DNA of 24,279 nucleotides from an uncultured Johnsonella sp. (GTDB lineage: Bacteria; Bacillota; Clostridia; Lachnospirales; Lachnospiraceae). The notes below the pieces were generated by a model. The model was given only the letters and a program-made list of their open reading frames with translations, did not search any database and was not told the DNA's origin. The stretch spans positions 1 through 24,279 of the forward strand of contig CAJPUK010000014.1 of assembly GCA_905373785.1 (NCBI GenBank). The letters run 5' to 3'. This document shows positions 6,802-15,791 of the stretch, piece by piece. Every line of letters begins with the position of its first letter. Position 1 is the first letter of the stretch. The translations under genes and the position numbers were made by a program.

Positions 6802-7665
6802 CTACGCCTTACCTACTGAGCCGAATAATTCCATCTTTTCTTTTACCATATCTACTATGGCATTAAATCCCGGTGCAAGAAGCTTTCTCGGATCGAAACC
6901 TTTTCCTTCCAAGTCCTTTCCTGCCTCTATATACTTACGTGTAGCTTCAGCAAATACAAGTTGGCACTCGGTATTTACATTGATTTTAGCAACACCCAAA
7001 CTTATAGCCTTCTTGATCATGTCAGCAGGAATTCCGGTACCTCCGTGAAGAACCAAAGGAATACCGTCAGTCTTTTCTTTTATAGCCTCTAAAACTTCAA
7101 AGTTAAGTCCCTGCCAATTTGCAGGATATTTGCCGTGTATATTACCTATACCCGCTGCAAGGAAGTCTATTCCCAAATCAACTATTTTCTTACACTCCTG
7201 CGGATCTGCACACTCGCCCATTCCTATAACGCCGTCTTCTTCACCTCCGATAGAGCCTACCTCTGCCTCTATGGACATACCTTTTTTATGTGCAGCCTCT
7301 ACCAATTCCTTAGTCTTTGCAAGGTTTTCATCTATAGGAAGATGCGAACCGTCAAACATTATTGAAGAAAAACCTGCTTCTATACACTTATAGCAGGTGT
7401 CATAAGTACCATGATCAAGATGCAGGGCTACAGGCTGTGTAATTTCCATCTCTTCAATCATAGCCTTAACCATATCCGCCACAGTCTTGTAGCCCACCAT
7501 ATAACTCGCAGCACCTGTAGACACTCCAAGTATTACCGGAGAGTTAAGTTCTTTTGCAGCAGTGAGTACAGCCTTCGCCCACTCTAAGTTATTTATATTA
7601 AAATGACCTACTGCATAATGCCCTTCCCTCGCCTTTCTAAGCATCTGTGTTGCAGAAACTAACAT
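6802..7665 (-). CDS. fba: Fructose-1,6-bisphosphate aldolase, class II
   Basis: The 287-aa product is the zinc-dependent aldolase that reversibly cleaves fructose-1,6-bisphosphate to dihydroxyacetone phosphate and glyceraldehyde-3-phosphate in glycolysis and gluconeogenesis. The catalytic and metal-binding sites are visible: LHLDHG (D84, H85), the SIEAEVG block (131-137), GNIHGKY (H177), LHGGTG (H207) and the phosphate-binding KINVNTE. The length is normal for FbaA. The ATG at 7665 follows a strong AAGGAGG. An extended -10 (TGCTATAAT, minus strand, 7760-7768) about 95 bp upstream is the likely promoter. Tagatose- or ketose-bisphosphate aldolases share the fold, but the sequence fits the glycolytic enzyme best. 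Confidence 0.92.
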   Translation of the reverse strand: MLVSATQMLRKAREGHYAVGHFNINNLEWAKAVLTAAKELNSPVILGVSTGAASYMVGYKTVADMVKAMIEEMEITQPVALHLDHGTYDTCYKCIEAGFSSIMFDGSHLPIDENLAKTKELVEAAHKKGMSIEAEVGSIGGEEDGVIGMGECADPQECKKIVDLGIDFLAAGIGNIHGKYPANWQGLNFEVLEAIKEKTDGIPLVLHGGTGIPADMIKKAISLGVAKINVNTECQLVFAEATRKYIEAGKDLEGKGFDPRKLLAPGFNAIVDMVKEKMELFGSVGKA

Positions 7666-7975
7666 ATACTACCTCCTTAAAATTATACCTTCGATTAAAT
7701 AACATAATGTTTTATTGAGTAAAACTTACGATTTTCTCAAATATATATAAATCCAGTTTATTATAGCATAAGTACAACTAACTAATCTACAATAAATTTA
7801 TATAATAACATCCTCATCTGTAAAATTTGTAACTAACTTTATCAACAGTACTACCGCTACAAAGATTGAAATAAGGAGTAGGTCTTTGAGTGGCAACCCC
7901 AAAGGAATACCTATATAAGTGATTATCTATTAGATAATTTACAGTTCCCATAACTTACATAGAACTGTTGCATCC
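7666..7975. other. Intergenic region between thrC and fba
   Basis: This 310-bp spacer holds the fba promoter and leader at the left. At the right, downstream of thrC, are a 17-bp palindrome (ATTATCTA-T-TAGATAAT, 7922-7938) and a perfect 7-bp-arm hairpin (ACAGTTC 7941-7947 with GAACTGT 7962-7968). That hairpin is 8 bp beyond the thrC stop and may end its transcript, although no U-run follows. A short hairpin-like AGGTCTTTG-type repeat near 7880-7911 is weak. No gene is seen. Confidence 0.5.
7760..7768 (-). promoter_or_regulatory. Extended -10 promoter element for fba
   Basis: The minus strand reads TGCTATAAT, a perfect extended -10 (TG-N-TATAAT), about 95 bp upstream of the fba start. No good -35 box is seen at 17 bp, which extended -10 promoters do not require. 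Confidence 0.45.
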
Positions 7976-9457
7976 TTATACAAGTATATCTTTTACCGTC
8001 TTTTTCATATCGGCAATATCACATTCCCGATTATGTCTTATGTCCGCATTCCTTACTTCTTCAACCGCATTCGGTATCTTTACCCCGCTAAGCTCTTTAA
8101 GTTTTTCAACACTTTCCCACTCGCCGCTTTTCTTACCTTCTATTGCGAAAACTACAGACTCGGAAAACTTGTAGGGGCTTGCCGTGGAGGCTATTACCGT
8201 CTTATGCTCATCATTACTCTCCCCTTTATAGGAGATATAAGCGGCATAGGCTACTGCCGTATGTGTATCAAGCACATAGCCTTCTCTTTCATATACGGAT
8301 TTTATAGCCTTTCTCTGCTCTTCTTCACCTGCATATAAGCCTACAAAGTCGGATAAGAAGGCTTTCATCTTCTTATCTATGCCGTATTCACCTTTTTCTA
8401 AAAGCCCCTTCATAAGCTCTTTGATTTTTCCACTGTCCTTATCGGCTGCAAGATAAAGCAGTCTTTCCAGGTTTGAAGATATAAGTATGTCCATCGAAGG
8501 AGAGGAAGTAAGTATAAATTCTCTGTTTTTATCATATATTCCATTGTTAAAAAAGTCATACAGCACCTTGTTATCATTGGAGGCACACAGGAGTTTGTTA
8601 ACCGGAAGTCCCATAAGCTTTGCTATATAGGCGGCAAGTATATTGCCGAAGTTTCCCGTAGGCACACAGATGTTAATAAGCTCACCTTCCTTTATCTCTT
8701 TCTCCCTTACAAGCTTAAGATATGAATACACATAATAAACTATCTGCGGTACAAGCCTTCCTATGTTAATGGAATTGGCACTGGAAAGTTGAATGTTATT
8801 TGCTGATAGATAATCTATGAATTCTTTATCATTGAATATTTCCTTTACTCCGCTCTGCGCCGCATCAAAGTTTCCATGCACTGATACTACATGCGTATTA
8901 ACTCCCTTTTGAGTAAGCATTTGCAGCTCCTGTATCTTACTTACTCCGCCCTTAGGATAGAATACTATGATTTCAGTACCTTTAACATCTGCAAAACCTG
9001 CCATGGCAGCCTTGCCCGTATCGCCGCTTGTAGCAGTGAGTATTACTATTTTTTTATCTATTTTGTGCTTTTTCATAGCTGTAGTAAGGAGGTAGGGAAG
9101 TATAGAAAGTGCCATATCCTTAAATGCAATGGTACTTCCGTGAAAAAGCTCAAGAAAGTAAGCATCCTTTGTCTTTTTAAGTTCACATATATTCTTTGTA
9201 TCAAACTTATCATCATAGGCATTGTCTATGCAATATTTAAGCTCTTCTTTACTGTAATCATCTAAAAAAAGCTTCATAACCTCATAGGCTACATCCCGGT
9301 AAGAACTTTCTTTTAAGCTGTATAGATCAAAGTCAAACTCGGGTATTCTCTCAGGCATAAATAATCCTCCGTCTTCTGCCAGTCCTTTCAGTATAGCTTC
9401 GGAAGCCCTGAGCTTTTCTTTTCCTCCCCTTGTGCTGCTGTATAACATATATTCCAT
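7976..9457 (-). CDS. thrC: Threonine synthase
   Basis: The 493-aa pyridoxal-phosphate enzyme converts O-phosphohomoserine to threonine. The N-terminal YSSTRG and AEDGGLFMPE blocks, the PLP lysine in FHGSTIAFKDMA (K113), the phosphate-binding ATSGDTGKAA and the FYPKGGVSKIQ motif mark the long (~490-aa) bacterial/fungal-type threonine synthase. The ATG at 9457 has AAGGGGAT upstream; an ATG three codons later is an alternative. It begins only 28 bp after the ABC-2 permease stop, with no room for a strong promoter of its own. It is therefore probably read through from the two-component/ABC operon, an unexpected partnership for an amino-acid biosynthetic gene. Confidence 0.93.
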   Translation of the reverse strand: MEYMLYSSTRGGKEKLRASEAILKGLAEDGGLFMPERIPEFDFDLYSLKESSYRDVAYEVMKLFLDDYSKEELKYCIDNAYDDKFDTKNICELKKTKDAYFLELFHGSTIAFKDMALSILPYLLTTAMKKHKIDKKIVILTATSGDTGKAAMAGFADVKGTEIIVFYPKGGVSKIQELQMLTQKGVNTHVVSVHGNFDAAQSGVKEIFNDKEFIDYLSANNIQLSSANSINIGRLVPQIVYYVYSYLKLVREKEIKEGELINICVPTGNFGNILAAYIAKLMGLPVNKLLCASNDNKVLYDFFNNGIYDKNREFILTSSPSMDILISSNLERLLYLAADKDSGKIKELMKGLLEKGEYGIDKKMKAFLSDFVGLYAGEEEQRKAIKSVYEREGYVLDTHTAVAYAAYISYKGESNDEHKTVIASTASPYKFSESVVFAIEGKKSGEWESVEKLKELSGVKIPNAVEEVRNADIRHNRECDIADMKKTVKDILV

Positions 9458-9485
9458 AAATATTTCTTATCCCCTTTCATCCTGC

Positions 9486-10310
9486 TTATTTTTTCTTCCA
9501 TAAGGAAAATATATTTTTACGCCTCAAATCAGTATTATAAATGCTTAAAAGTACTAAAATCAATGAGATAAATAATTGTATCGCCAAAGTCATACGTATA
9601 TTATGTATACTGAATACATTCTCCGGATCAAGCAAGTATACACCTAAATTATTAAACATATAATTATATCGACTGATATTATAAAGATTTAGCAAAAGCA
9701 GACTTATGGGGCTTAGCAAAAACGTATTTTCAAAATTATATACACTTATTAACACCAAAGCTATCAATACCACATATACCACCTCTATGGCTATATTGCT
9801 TTTTTTACATATTGATGAAATAAATATGCCTATGGAAGCCACATATAACATGCTGACCGCATAAGAGGCTGTCAGTGTGATAAGCTTATCAATACTTACG
9901 GTCATATATATAAGACTTATAAGCTTTATAGGCAGTGTGGTTATTATAAACAGGCACACCGTATGTATTGCATAAAAAAGCTTGCCTAAAACCAAGTCTT
10001 TCGGCTTTAATTTTGTTGCCATCAAAAGATAAAGACTTTGACTCTCTCTTTCAACACTTATTCCAAGTGCGGTAAACCCCGGAAGTATTAAAAGTATAAA
10101 GGTAAAATCAATGCACAAAAGTATCATAAAAAGAGTAAGAAAGCCGTTATAGTTTATATTTGCATTTAAAGTCGCATCTGATACATACCTGTCTATATTA
10201 CTTAAGGCAAACATAAGTATACTCAGATTAAAAATACCTACTGCCAATGCTATTCTTATGTTTTTATTACTAAGTTTCAAATCTCTTTTATATATAGGGT
10301 TAGTAATCAT
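9486..10310 (-). CDS. ABC-2 type transporter permease
   Basis: The 274-aa integral membrane protein has about six hydrophobic segments (near residues 18-40, 55-83, 110-133, 140-162, 175-195 and 240-260). The loop SVERESQSLYLLMATKLKPKDLVLGKLFY is the conserved cytoplasmic coupling region of ABC-2/NatB-type permeases. The start overlaps the upstream ATPase gene by 11 bp, so the two are translationally coupled and form one transporter. The substrate cannot be read from sequence; relatives export peptides, drugs or ions, or act with GldG-like partners. The low-complexity hydrophobic sequence makes exact helix boundaries approximate. Confidence 0.8.
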   Translation of the reverse strand: MITNPIYKRDLKLSNKNIRIALAVGIFNLSILMFALSNIDRYVSDATLNANINYNGFLTLFMILLCIDFTFILLILPGFTALGISVERESQSLYLLMATKLKPKDLVLGKLFYAIHTVCLFIITTLPIKLISLIYMTVSIDKLITLTASYAVSMLYVASIGIFISSICKKSNIAIEVVYVVLIALVLISVYNFENTFLLSPISLLLLNLYNISRYNYMFNNLGVYLLDPENVFSIHNIRMTLAIQLFISLILVLLSIYNTDLRRKNIFSLWKKK

Positions 10311-11250
10311 TTTCTATAATAATCCTCTCCTTATTGCTTGCAGTAATATCCATAAAAAATGTTTCAAGTTTCGCCTCTTCCCTCATAAACTCACTTACCG
10401 GTATATCTTCGATAACTAATTTCTTAAGCAAAGCCGCCTCATCCCTCTTAGTTCCTGTAAATTTAATAAAGAAAATACCCCCTCTTGCACTTACATGTCT
10501 TACATTTACATCTTCCCTGAAAATCTTAAACGCCTTATCTTCATTTCCCATAATTCTTATCTTTATAGGATTGGTATTATTAAATTTGTTAAGTATGTCA
10601 CTTAAACTGCTTTCTATTACCATGTGACCATGATCTATAACACCTATATCACTGCAAAGTTCGGACAATTCCGAGAGCATATGAGAACTTATAAGTATGG
10701 TTCTATCCTCGGAATTGAGCTGCCTTATAAGCTCCTTAAAACTGTAGTTCGTCTTCGGATCAAGTCCGGAAGTAGGCTCATCCATAATTATAAATTCCGG
10801 ATCGTTAATAAGTGCTCTGGCAAGAGAAAGTCTTTGCTGCATACCTCTTGAAAGACTGCCTACTAAAGATTGCATCTTATCGTCCAAAGAGAGCATTTTT
10901 AAAAGCTTTGTATATCTTTGTCTTGCCCTTAAGCCCTCAAATCCGTAGCAGGAGGCAAAAAACTCCATATACTCTTCTATGGTTATATTATAATGATAGG
11001 CAAAACTGTCCGGTATAAAGGCAATTTTTTCTTTTATGCGGGAGTATTGCTTTTTTATGTCCATATTGTCAATTTGTATATCTCCGCTGTCAAAGCTGAG
11101 CACTCCCGAGACTATCCGCATAAGTGTTGTCTTACCCGCACCGTTTTGCCCGACAAGACCGTAGATACTGCCCCTTTCTATATTCATATCAAGGGCATCC
11201 AGTGCTTTTAATTTATTATATTTTTTATTCAATCCTTTTATTTTAAGCAC
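10300..11250 (-). CDS. ABC transporter ATP-binding protein
   Basis: The 316-aa nucleotide-binding subunit is of the ABC-2/export type. Walker A GQNGAGKTT lies near residue 34, the signature is LSRGMQQR (a variant of LSGGQ), Walker B FIIMDEPTSGLDP is followed by the D-loop, and the H-loop is ISSHML. A C-terminal extension of ~100 residues after the core is typical of CcmA/NatA-like subunits. It starts at GTG, and its first G is the last base of the upstream gene's TAG, giving a 1-nt overlap. It is 11 bp overlapped with the permease gene and is the energy module of the five-gene locus. Confidence 0.9.
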   Translation of the reverse strand: MLKIKGLNKKYNKLKALDALDMNIERGSIYGLVGQNGAGKTTLMRIVSGVLSFDSGDIQIDNMDIKKQYSRIKEKIAFIPDSFAYHYNITIEEYMEFFASCYGFEGLRARQRYTKLLKMLSLDDKMQSLVGSLSRGMQQRLSLARALINDPEFIIMDEPTSGLDPKTNYSFKELIRQLNSEDRTILISSHMLSELSELCSDIGVIDHGHMVIESSLSDILNKFNNTNPIKIRIMGNEDKAFKIFREDVNVRHVSARGGIFFIKFTGTKRDEAALLKKLVIEDIPVSEFMREEAKLETFFMDITASNKERIIIENDY

Positions 11251-13664
11251 TATCTCAACCTCCCCGATACACTTAACATGGGCAAAACTATCATAACACT
11301 GCTGATATCGACATATCTTATCGTTATTGTATTGGAAGGGGATAAGTAAGGAGTCAATTCTTCCCTGCTATAGGTAAGTATATCATTGCTTTTCAAATCA
11401 TACCTGTTGGTATGATAATTAAAAAATGACATCTCTCCTTTAAATATCTCATACTCATCAGGGTTGGCAAGCTCTATTACTTCATCCGATATTTTTTCAA
11501 AATGCAATTCATCTATATCCATACCCGTCCCAAGCTGATATTCCAGTATCACCGGTCCAAGACCGTACATAGTATTATTTCTGCTGTCATACCCGCCGCC
11601 TATTACAGTAGGACTTTTAGCAAGAACCGACTGATATGTACTGCCGTTTAAGCTGTTACTCAACTCCACATCAAAAGAAAGCAGGTTTCTGCCGGAATTT
11701 TCTATATTCGTATCCTTTACCATATGCTCCATATTGTTATTGTCAACGAAACCTATGATCCTCGCATCGGAATTATAACCCGAATGATACAAATACATAT
11801 ATAACATTATAAGATTTTTTTGTTCCAATTTTTCAATATACATATTTCCCGAACCCTCATTGTAATTCTTAAGTCCGGTAATTATATTTGCCACACTGCT
11901 GTTATAAATTATAGGTACGGTATACACCTTTGTTTTACTGATATCTTTAGGCACTTTGGGCTCAAGATCTCCCAGTAATATCAGTTTACCGAACATAATA
12001 ATTGCCGCATTTTTTATAGTACAGGGGCATTTATTGGTTACAGTTCCGAAAATCTCATCATTGTACAGGCTGATTGAAGTTTCTATACCGTATTTTTTTG
12101 TATTTTCATTTAACCTGTTCAATCTGAAAATATTGTCCGTCAAGGGGCTGTTTGAATTTATTTTAATAGTATTTTCATCTTCTTTATAGCTTATAGTTAC
12201 ATCCGCACTTTCCGGATTGGAAACATTACCCTCATAAAAAGAAACCGGTACTATATTATAATTGCCTGTAATATTTATACCATAAGGCTTGTCATCCGTA
12301 CTTCTTAAGTTAATATATACTTCCTCGGATATGGCATTTTCACTTATATCGGTTATGGCTGCATAATTATAGAACTCACCATGGAACCTGTATTTATCAT
12401 ACAGCATATACACAAATACGGAAAATAATAGTGAAAATAAAATCACAATATTTCTGTAATGCAACTCCATATGTAAATGTCTTAGCATAATATAGAGTAC
12501 CGGACCTATAAAAAATATATAGGCAAACATAATCAGTATAATCATCAAAATTGACGGCAGTTTTCCTACCAGGCTCAAATCTTTAACCAATTGCAATACA
12601 TAAAACAAGTCGCTGCCTAAAAAGTTGGCTCCCATATTTTCTATATTCTTTGCACTTGCCGTCCAAATCTTTGATAATATCTTCGCCGCATAATCACTGT
12701 GCCTGTTAGCGTATTCTTCAACCTCAACAAAGTCATAGGCGGATACCACTACAAATCCGTGCACCTTGTCCGTACTGATAAGTAAAGGTATATCTCCGTT
12801 TACAAGTATATTGCCGCTATGAAGTTGAAGATCCACACAATTAAGACTGACTATATTGTTGCCGGGATCTTCTATACCTAAACTATACTCCATATCCACT
12901 TCATAGGTCCGGGCTTCTTCATACATATCGTCAAGCAACTCCGGGGCGTATCTTCCTAAAATATCATCCGCTCTTTTTCCGGTTCCCAGAAGCATTATAC
13001 CGCCTTCTCTAACCCACTCCATAAGAGCCCTTGACTGCTTGTCGGACAGATCCTGCACACGATAATTGCTTATAAGCACTATATCAAACTGTGAAAGACC
13101 TGCCATATCTTCCGGAAAGGTTTGAGTACTTAAATTTATTACCTTTGAAATATTAATACCCTTATTTACCGATACATTATCAAAATAGCTTAAACTATCC
13201 GGAGTATCACTTAGTACTCCTATAAAGATTTTTGATATTTCAGTATTATAATCAAGGGCTATCTCTTTTTTTGCAATCAAGGAATTTTCCTCATCACATA
13301 CTTCAACCGATAGTGAAGAGGCATTCCTGTCTATCGGAATATAATAGCTTCTTTTAAAGTCCAGAGAATCATCTTTTTTAATTTTAGCTATATATTCATA
13401 ACGGTAATTTTCCCCTGAAAGTGTGTCAGTCTTTATTAATACTTTACCGTTAAAATCTTTTTCTTTAGCATATTCTATGTTAATCGGCACATATCTTCCG
13501 GGTCTTACGGTACCGTCATATGCAAAGCTTATATTTATACCGAACTCTTTTTTCGTAGAATCTTCAAGCACTGTACTGCTTGCAAATGCCGGATTTGAGT
13601 ATTTATATGAAAGGCATATTATACATAAGCAAAATAATATTGACAAATATAACTTTTTATACAT
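11250..13664 (-). CDS. Large membrane-anchored extracytoplasmic protein of unknown function (GldG-like neighbour of an ABC transporter)
   Basis: The 804-aa product has an N-terminal signal/anchor (about residues 5-28, ending AFA-SS). An extracytoplasmic region follows, with a Rossmann/amidotransferase-like segment (FDIVLISNYRVQ to EWVREGGIMLLG, 193-227). Two transmembrane helices lie near 370-393 and 404-422, then a ~380-residue mainly beta extracytoplasmic C-terminal half. The FDIVLI plus G-G-hydrophobic pattern resembles the substrate-less ABC-accessory domain of GldG-type proteins; I do not recognise a named family. Its start overlaps the kinase gene by 8 bp and its stop overlaps the ATPase start, so it is probably a dedicated partner of this transporter or a surface sensor. 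The function is unknown. Confidence 0.75.
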   Translation of the reverse strand: MYKKLYLSILFCLCIICLSYKYSNPAFASSTVLEDSTKKEFGINISFAYDGTVRPGRYVPINIEYAKEKDFNGKVLIKTDTLSGENYRYEYIAKIKKDDSLDFKRSYYIPIDRNASSLSVEVCDEENSLIAKKEIALDYNTEISKIFIGVLSDTPDSLSYFDNVSVNKGINISKVINLSTQTFPEDMAGLSQFDIVLISNYRVQDLSDKQSRALMEWVREGGIMLLGTGKRADDILGRYAPELLDDMYEEARTYEVDMEYSLGIEDPGNNIVSLNCVDLQLHSGNILVNGDIPLLISTDKVHGFVVVSAYDFVEVEEYANRHSDYAAKILSKIWTASAKNIENMGANFLGSDLFYVLQLVKDLSLVGKLPSILMIILIMFAYIFFIGPVLYIMLRHLHMELHYRNIVILFSLLFSVFVYMLYDKYRFHGEFYNYAAITDISENAISEEVYINLRSTDDKPYGINITGNYNIVPVSFYEGNVSNPESADVTISYKEDENTIKINSNSPLTDNIFRLNRLNENTKKYGIETSISLYNDEIFGTVTNKCPCTIKNAAIIMFGKLILLGDLEPKVPKDISKTKVYTVPIIYNSSVANIITGLKNYNEGSGNMYIEKLEQKNLIMLYMYLYHSGYNSDARIIGFVDNNNMEHMVKDTNIENSGRNLLSFDVELSNSLNGSTYQSVLAKSPTVIGGGYDSRNNTMYGLGPVILEYQLGTGMDIDELHFEKISDEVIELANPDEYEIFKGEMSFFNYHTNRYDLKSNDILTYSREELTPYLSPSNTITIRYVDISSVMIVLPMLSVSGRLR

Positions 13665-14790
13665 AACCGAAATTTTCCTTATTCATATCCAGATTAACTC
13701 TTAAGCCCACTATAAAATGCGTACCCTCCAAATCGCTTTTCACCTCTATGGTTCCGCCGTGAAGTTCCACTATATTCTTTGCTATGGCAAGACCGAGTCC
13801 TGTACCCCCGGTTTTAGAAGATCTCGACTGCTCCAAACGATAAAACTTCTCAAAGATAAATCCTATCTCATCCTCGGGTATAACTTTACCGTAGTTAATT
13901 ACAGATACCTTTACTACGGAAGCAAAGGCGGCTATTTTAACATTGATCTCCTTGCCGTCAGCTCCGTACTTTATAGCATTTCCTATCAGGTTTTCAAAAA
14001 GCCTTGCCAAAAGATTGGGGTCGGCTGTAATTATAACTGTATTTACATTAGATTTTAAGGAATAAGCCAAATTATTATTGGAAAAACTCGGATAAAACTC
14101 ATCCATTAGCTGCGTTAAAAGTTTGACCAGGTCAACCTTCGAAAGGTTCAGGGCTATTTTCCCGTAATTAAGCTTTGTAAATCCGAATAAATCTTCAATA
14201 AGCTTTTGTAACTTCTTGGCTTTAGTGTATGCCACCTCGGTATAATTTACTCTGGTCTCCTCTGTCAGATTCTTGCTTTTTGATATAAGCTCCAGATAAC
14301 CTATTATAGATGTAAGCGGAGTTCTAAGATCATGTGCTATATTGGTTATAAGCTCATTTTTAGTACGTTCCGACTCCCTCTCCCTTTCCATAAGAGCGTT
14401 GAGTTCCTTTATCATATAATTTAAGTTGCTTGCCATATCTGAAAACTCGTTATCATCCTCCACCTGCACATAAGTATTCAAATTACCCTCGGCAATCTCT
14501 CTCATGGCATCGGATAATTTTTGTATATAAGAAAAAGAACGCCTTTGCAATAAGTAAAATATAGCTGTAAATAAAAAGATACCGATAAGCACAAATACCA
14601 ATACAACAACAGTCTCAAAATGGACCGCTGAAAACACTAATTCATTTTGAGACTGTTTCATATTTGAGTATAATGACATACTTACTATAACATTTACAAA
14701 AAATACTTCAAAGAGCATTGTGATTACTAAGCTATATATAATATTGGCAAGCACTCTTGTATGAAATTTTTTCTGTCTGTTACTTTTCAA
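13657..14790 (-). CDS. Sensor histidine kinase (VanS/PhoR-like)
   Basis: The 377-aa membrane kinase has TM helices near residues 14-37 and 61-81 that enclose a short (~25-residue) extracytoplasmic loop. A HAMP domain (82-134) follows, then an H-box with phosphoacceptor H153 in NIAHDLRTPLTS, an N-box LIGNAIKYGADG, an F-box-like FEKFYRLEQSRS and a G-box GGTGLGLAI. The sensing loop is too small for a ligand-binding domain, so it likely senses at the membrane or through the neighbouring 804-aa protein or transporter, as in BceS-like systems. The start is a TTG inside the 3' end of the response-regulator gene (11-bp overlap), with GGAG/GGGA upstream. Confidence 0.92.
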   Translation of the reverse strand: MKSNRQKKFHTRVLANIIYSLVITMLFEVFFVNVIVSMSLYSNMKQSQNELVFSAVHFETVVVLVFVLIGIFLFTAIFYLLQRRSFSYIQKLSDAMREIAEGNLNTYVQVEDDNEFSDMASNLNYMIKELNALMERERESERTKNELITNIAHDLRTPLTSIIGYLELISKSKNLTEETRVNYTEVAYTKAKKLQKLIEDLFGFTKLNYGKIALNLSKVDLVKLLTQLMDEFYPSFSNNNLAYSLKSNVNTVIITADPNLLARLFENLIGNAIKYGADGKEINVKIAAFASVVKVSVINYGKVIPEDEIGFIFEKFYRLEQSRSSKTGGTGLGLAIAKNIVELHGGTIEVKSDLEGTHFIVGLRVNLDMNKENFGYV

Positions 14791-15478
14791 CTTTGTATCC
14801 CACTCCCCACACAGTAGTTATTATCTTATCAACTCTTTCATCATCCTTCATCTTGCCTCTAAGTCTTCTGATATGCACCATAACAGTGTTATTGGCTTCA
14901 TATACCTTCTCATTCCAAACCTTTTCGAAGATTTCATCCGTTGAGAATACCTTACCGGCATTACTTGCTAAAAGATAAAGTATATCGAACTCTATAGGAG
15001 TAAGTTTAACTTCTTCATCATATATGATTACTTTATGATTGTCTTTATTTATTGTAAGCCCTTTTATACTTATCTCATTTTTATTATTTTCCATATTATT
15101 AGGGTTGAACTGTGTGTATCTTCTAAGCTGTGATTTTACTCTTGCAGTAAGTTCCAAAGGATTGAAAGGCTTAGTTACATAATCGTCCGCACCGGTACCA
15201 AGCCCCAGTATCTTGTCAAGATCTGAACTTTTAGCACTTAACATGATTATAGGAATATTCTTGGTTTCTCTGATTTTCTTGCACATTTCCAAGCCGCTTA
15301 TTCCCGGCATCATTATATCAAGAAGTGCCAAATGTATCTCTTCTTCCTCTAAAATCTTAAGCCCTTCTTCGGCATTTTCAGCTTTAAATACTTTATATCC
15401 GTCACTAACCAGGTGAATTTCAACCAATTCGGCTATCTCTTTCTCATCATCTACTACCAATATATTAATTTGCGACAT
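14780..15478 (-). CDS. OmpR-family response regulator
   Basis: The 232-aa product has an N-terminal receiver with the acidic pair D10/D11, phosphoacceptor D54 (LLDIMMPG) and K103 (VTKPF). A C-terminal OmpR/PhoB winged helix ends in the typical TTVWGVGYKVEK. It is the first gene of the overlapping regulator-kinase-804 aa-ATPase-permease run, so it probably controls that locus. The ATG at 15478 follows GAGAGGAG. A TATAAT (minus strand, 15500-15505) lies about 20 bp upstream with no strong -35, as expected for an activator-dependent promoter. Confidence 0.93.
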   Translation of the reverse strand: MSQINILVVDDEKEIAELVEIHLVSDGYKVFKAENAEEGLKILEEEEIHLALLDIMMPGISGLEMCKKIRETKNIPIIMLSAKSSDLDKILGLGTGADDYVTKPFNPLELTARVKSQLRRYTQFNPNNMENNKNEISIKGLTINKDNHKVIIYDEEVKLTPIEFDILYLLASNAGKVFSTDEIFEKVWNEKVYEANNTVMVHIRRLRGKMKDDERVDKIITTVWGVGYKVEK

Positions 15479-15791
15479 ACAAAACTCCTCTCACATCTTA
15501 TTATAAATTCTATACTAACACATACTTTAAAAATTTGCCTTAATTTAGTTTAAAAATTTATATAAGTTTATATAATAATGTGCTAAGACATAGTATTTGT
15601 ACTGCATCATTCAAAAAATAAGTATATCTGTTTCCTTACACCGCCACTGCAATAAAAAGAGGCTTGACCCTCATTAAGGTACAAGCCTCTTTTATTATTA
15701 TTCAGAGTTTGCAAAATATCTTAACTAACCTACTGTCTAATTTTATATTCGCTGTATTCCAAGCAATACAATCAGTCAGCTTTATAAAGTT
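15479..15791. other. Intergenic region between grdD and the response regulator
   Basis: This 313-bp spacer contains the grd operon terminator near its right end and an AT-rich stretch with the response-regulator promoter (TATAAT, minus strand, 15500-15505) at its left end. The middle (about 15540-15650) shows no gene or notable repeat. Confidence 0.5.
15655..15693 (-). terminator. Terminator of the glycine reductase operon
   Basis: A perfect 12-bp stem, AAAAGAGGCTTG (15655-15666) with CAAGCCTCTTTT (15682-15693), encloses a 15-nt loop. On the minus strand it continues into T-rich sequence, about 100 bp after the grdD stop. It is symmetric enough to work on both strands. Confidence 0.85.

Noticed and set aside
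7800..7870. Possible third degenerate copy of the MITE-like element
   Set aside because: Only short shared words such as TACAAAGATTGAA and TTGATA; no terminal repeats and no continuous alignment.
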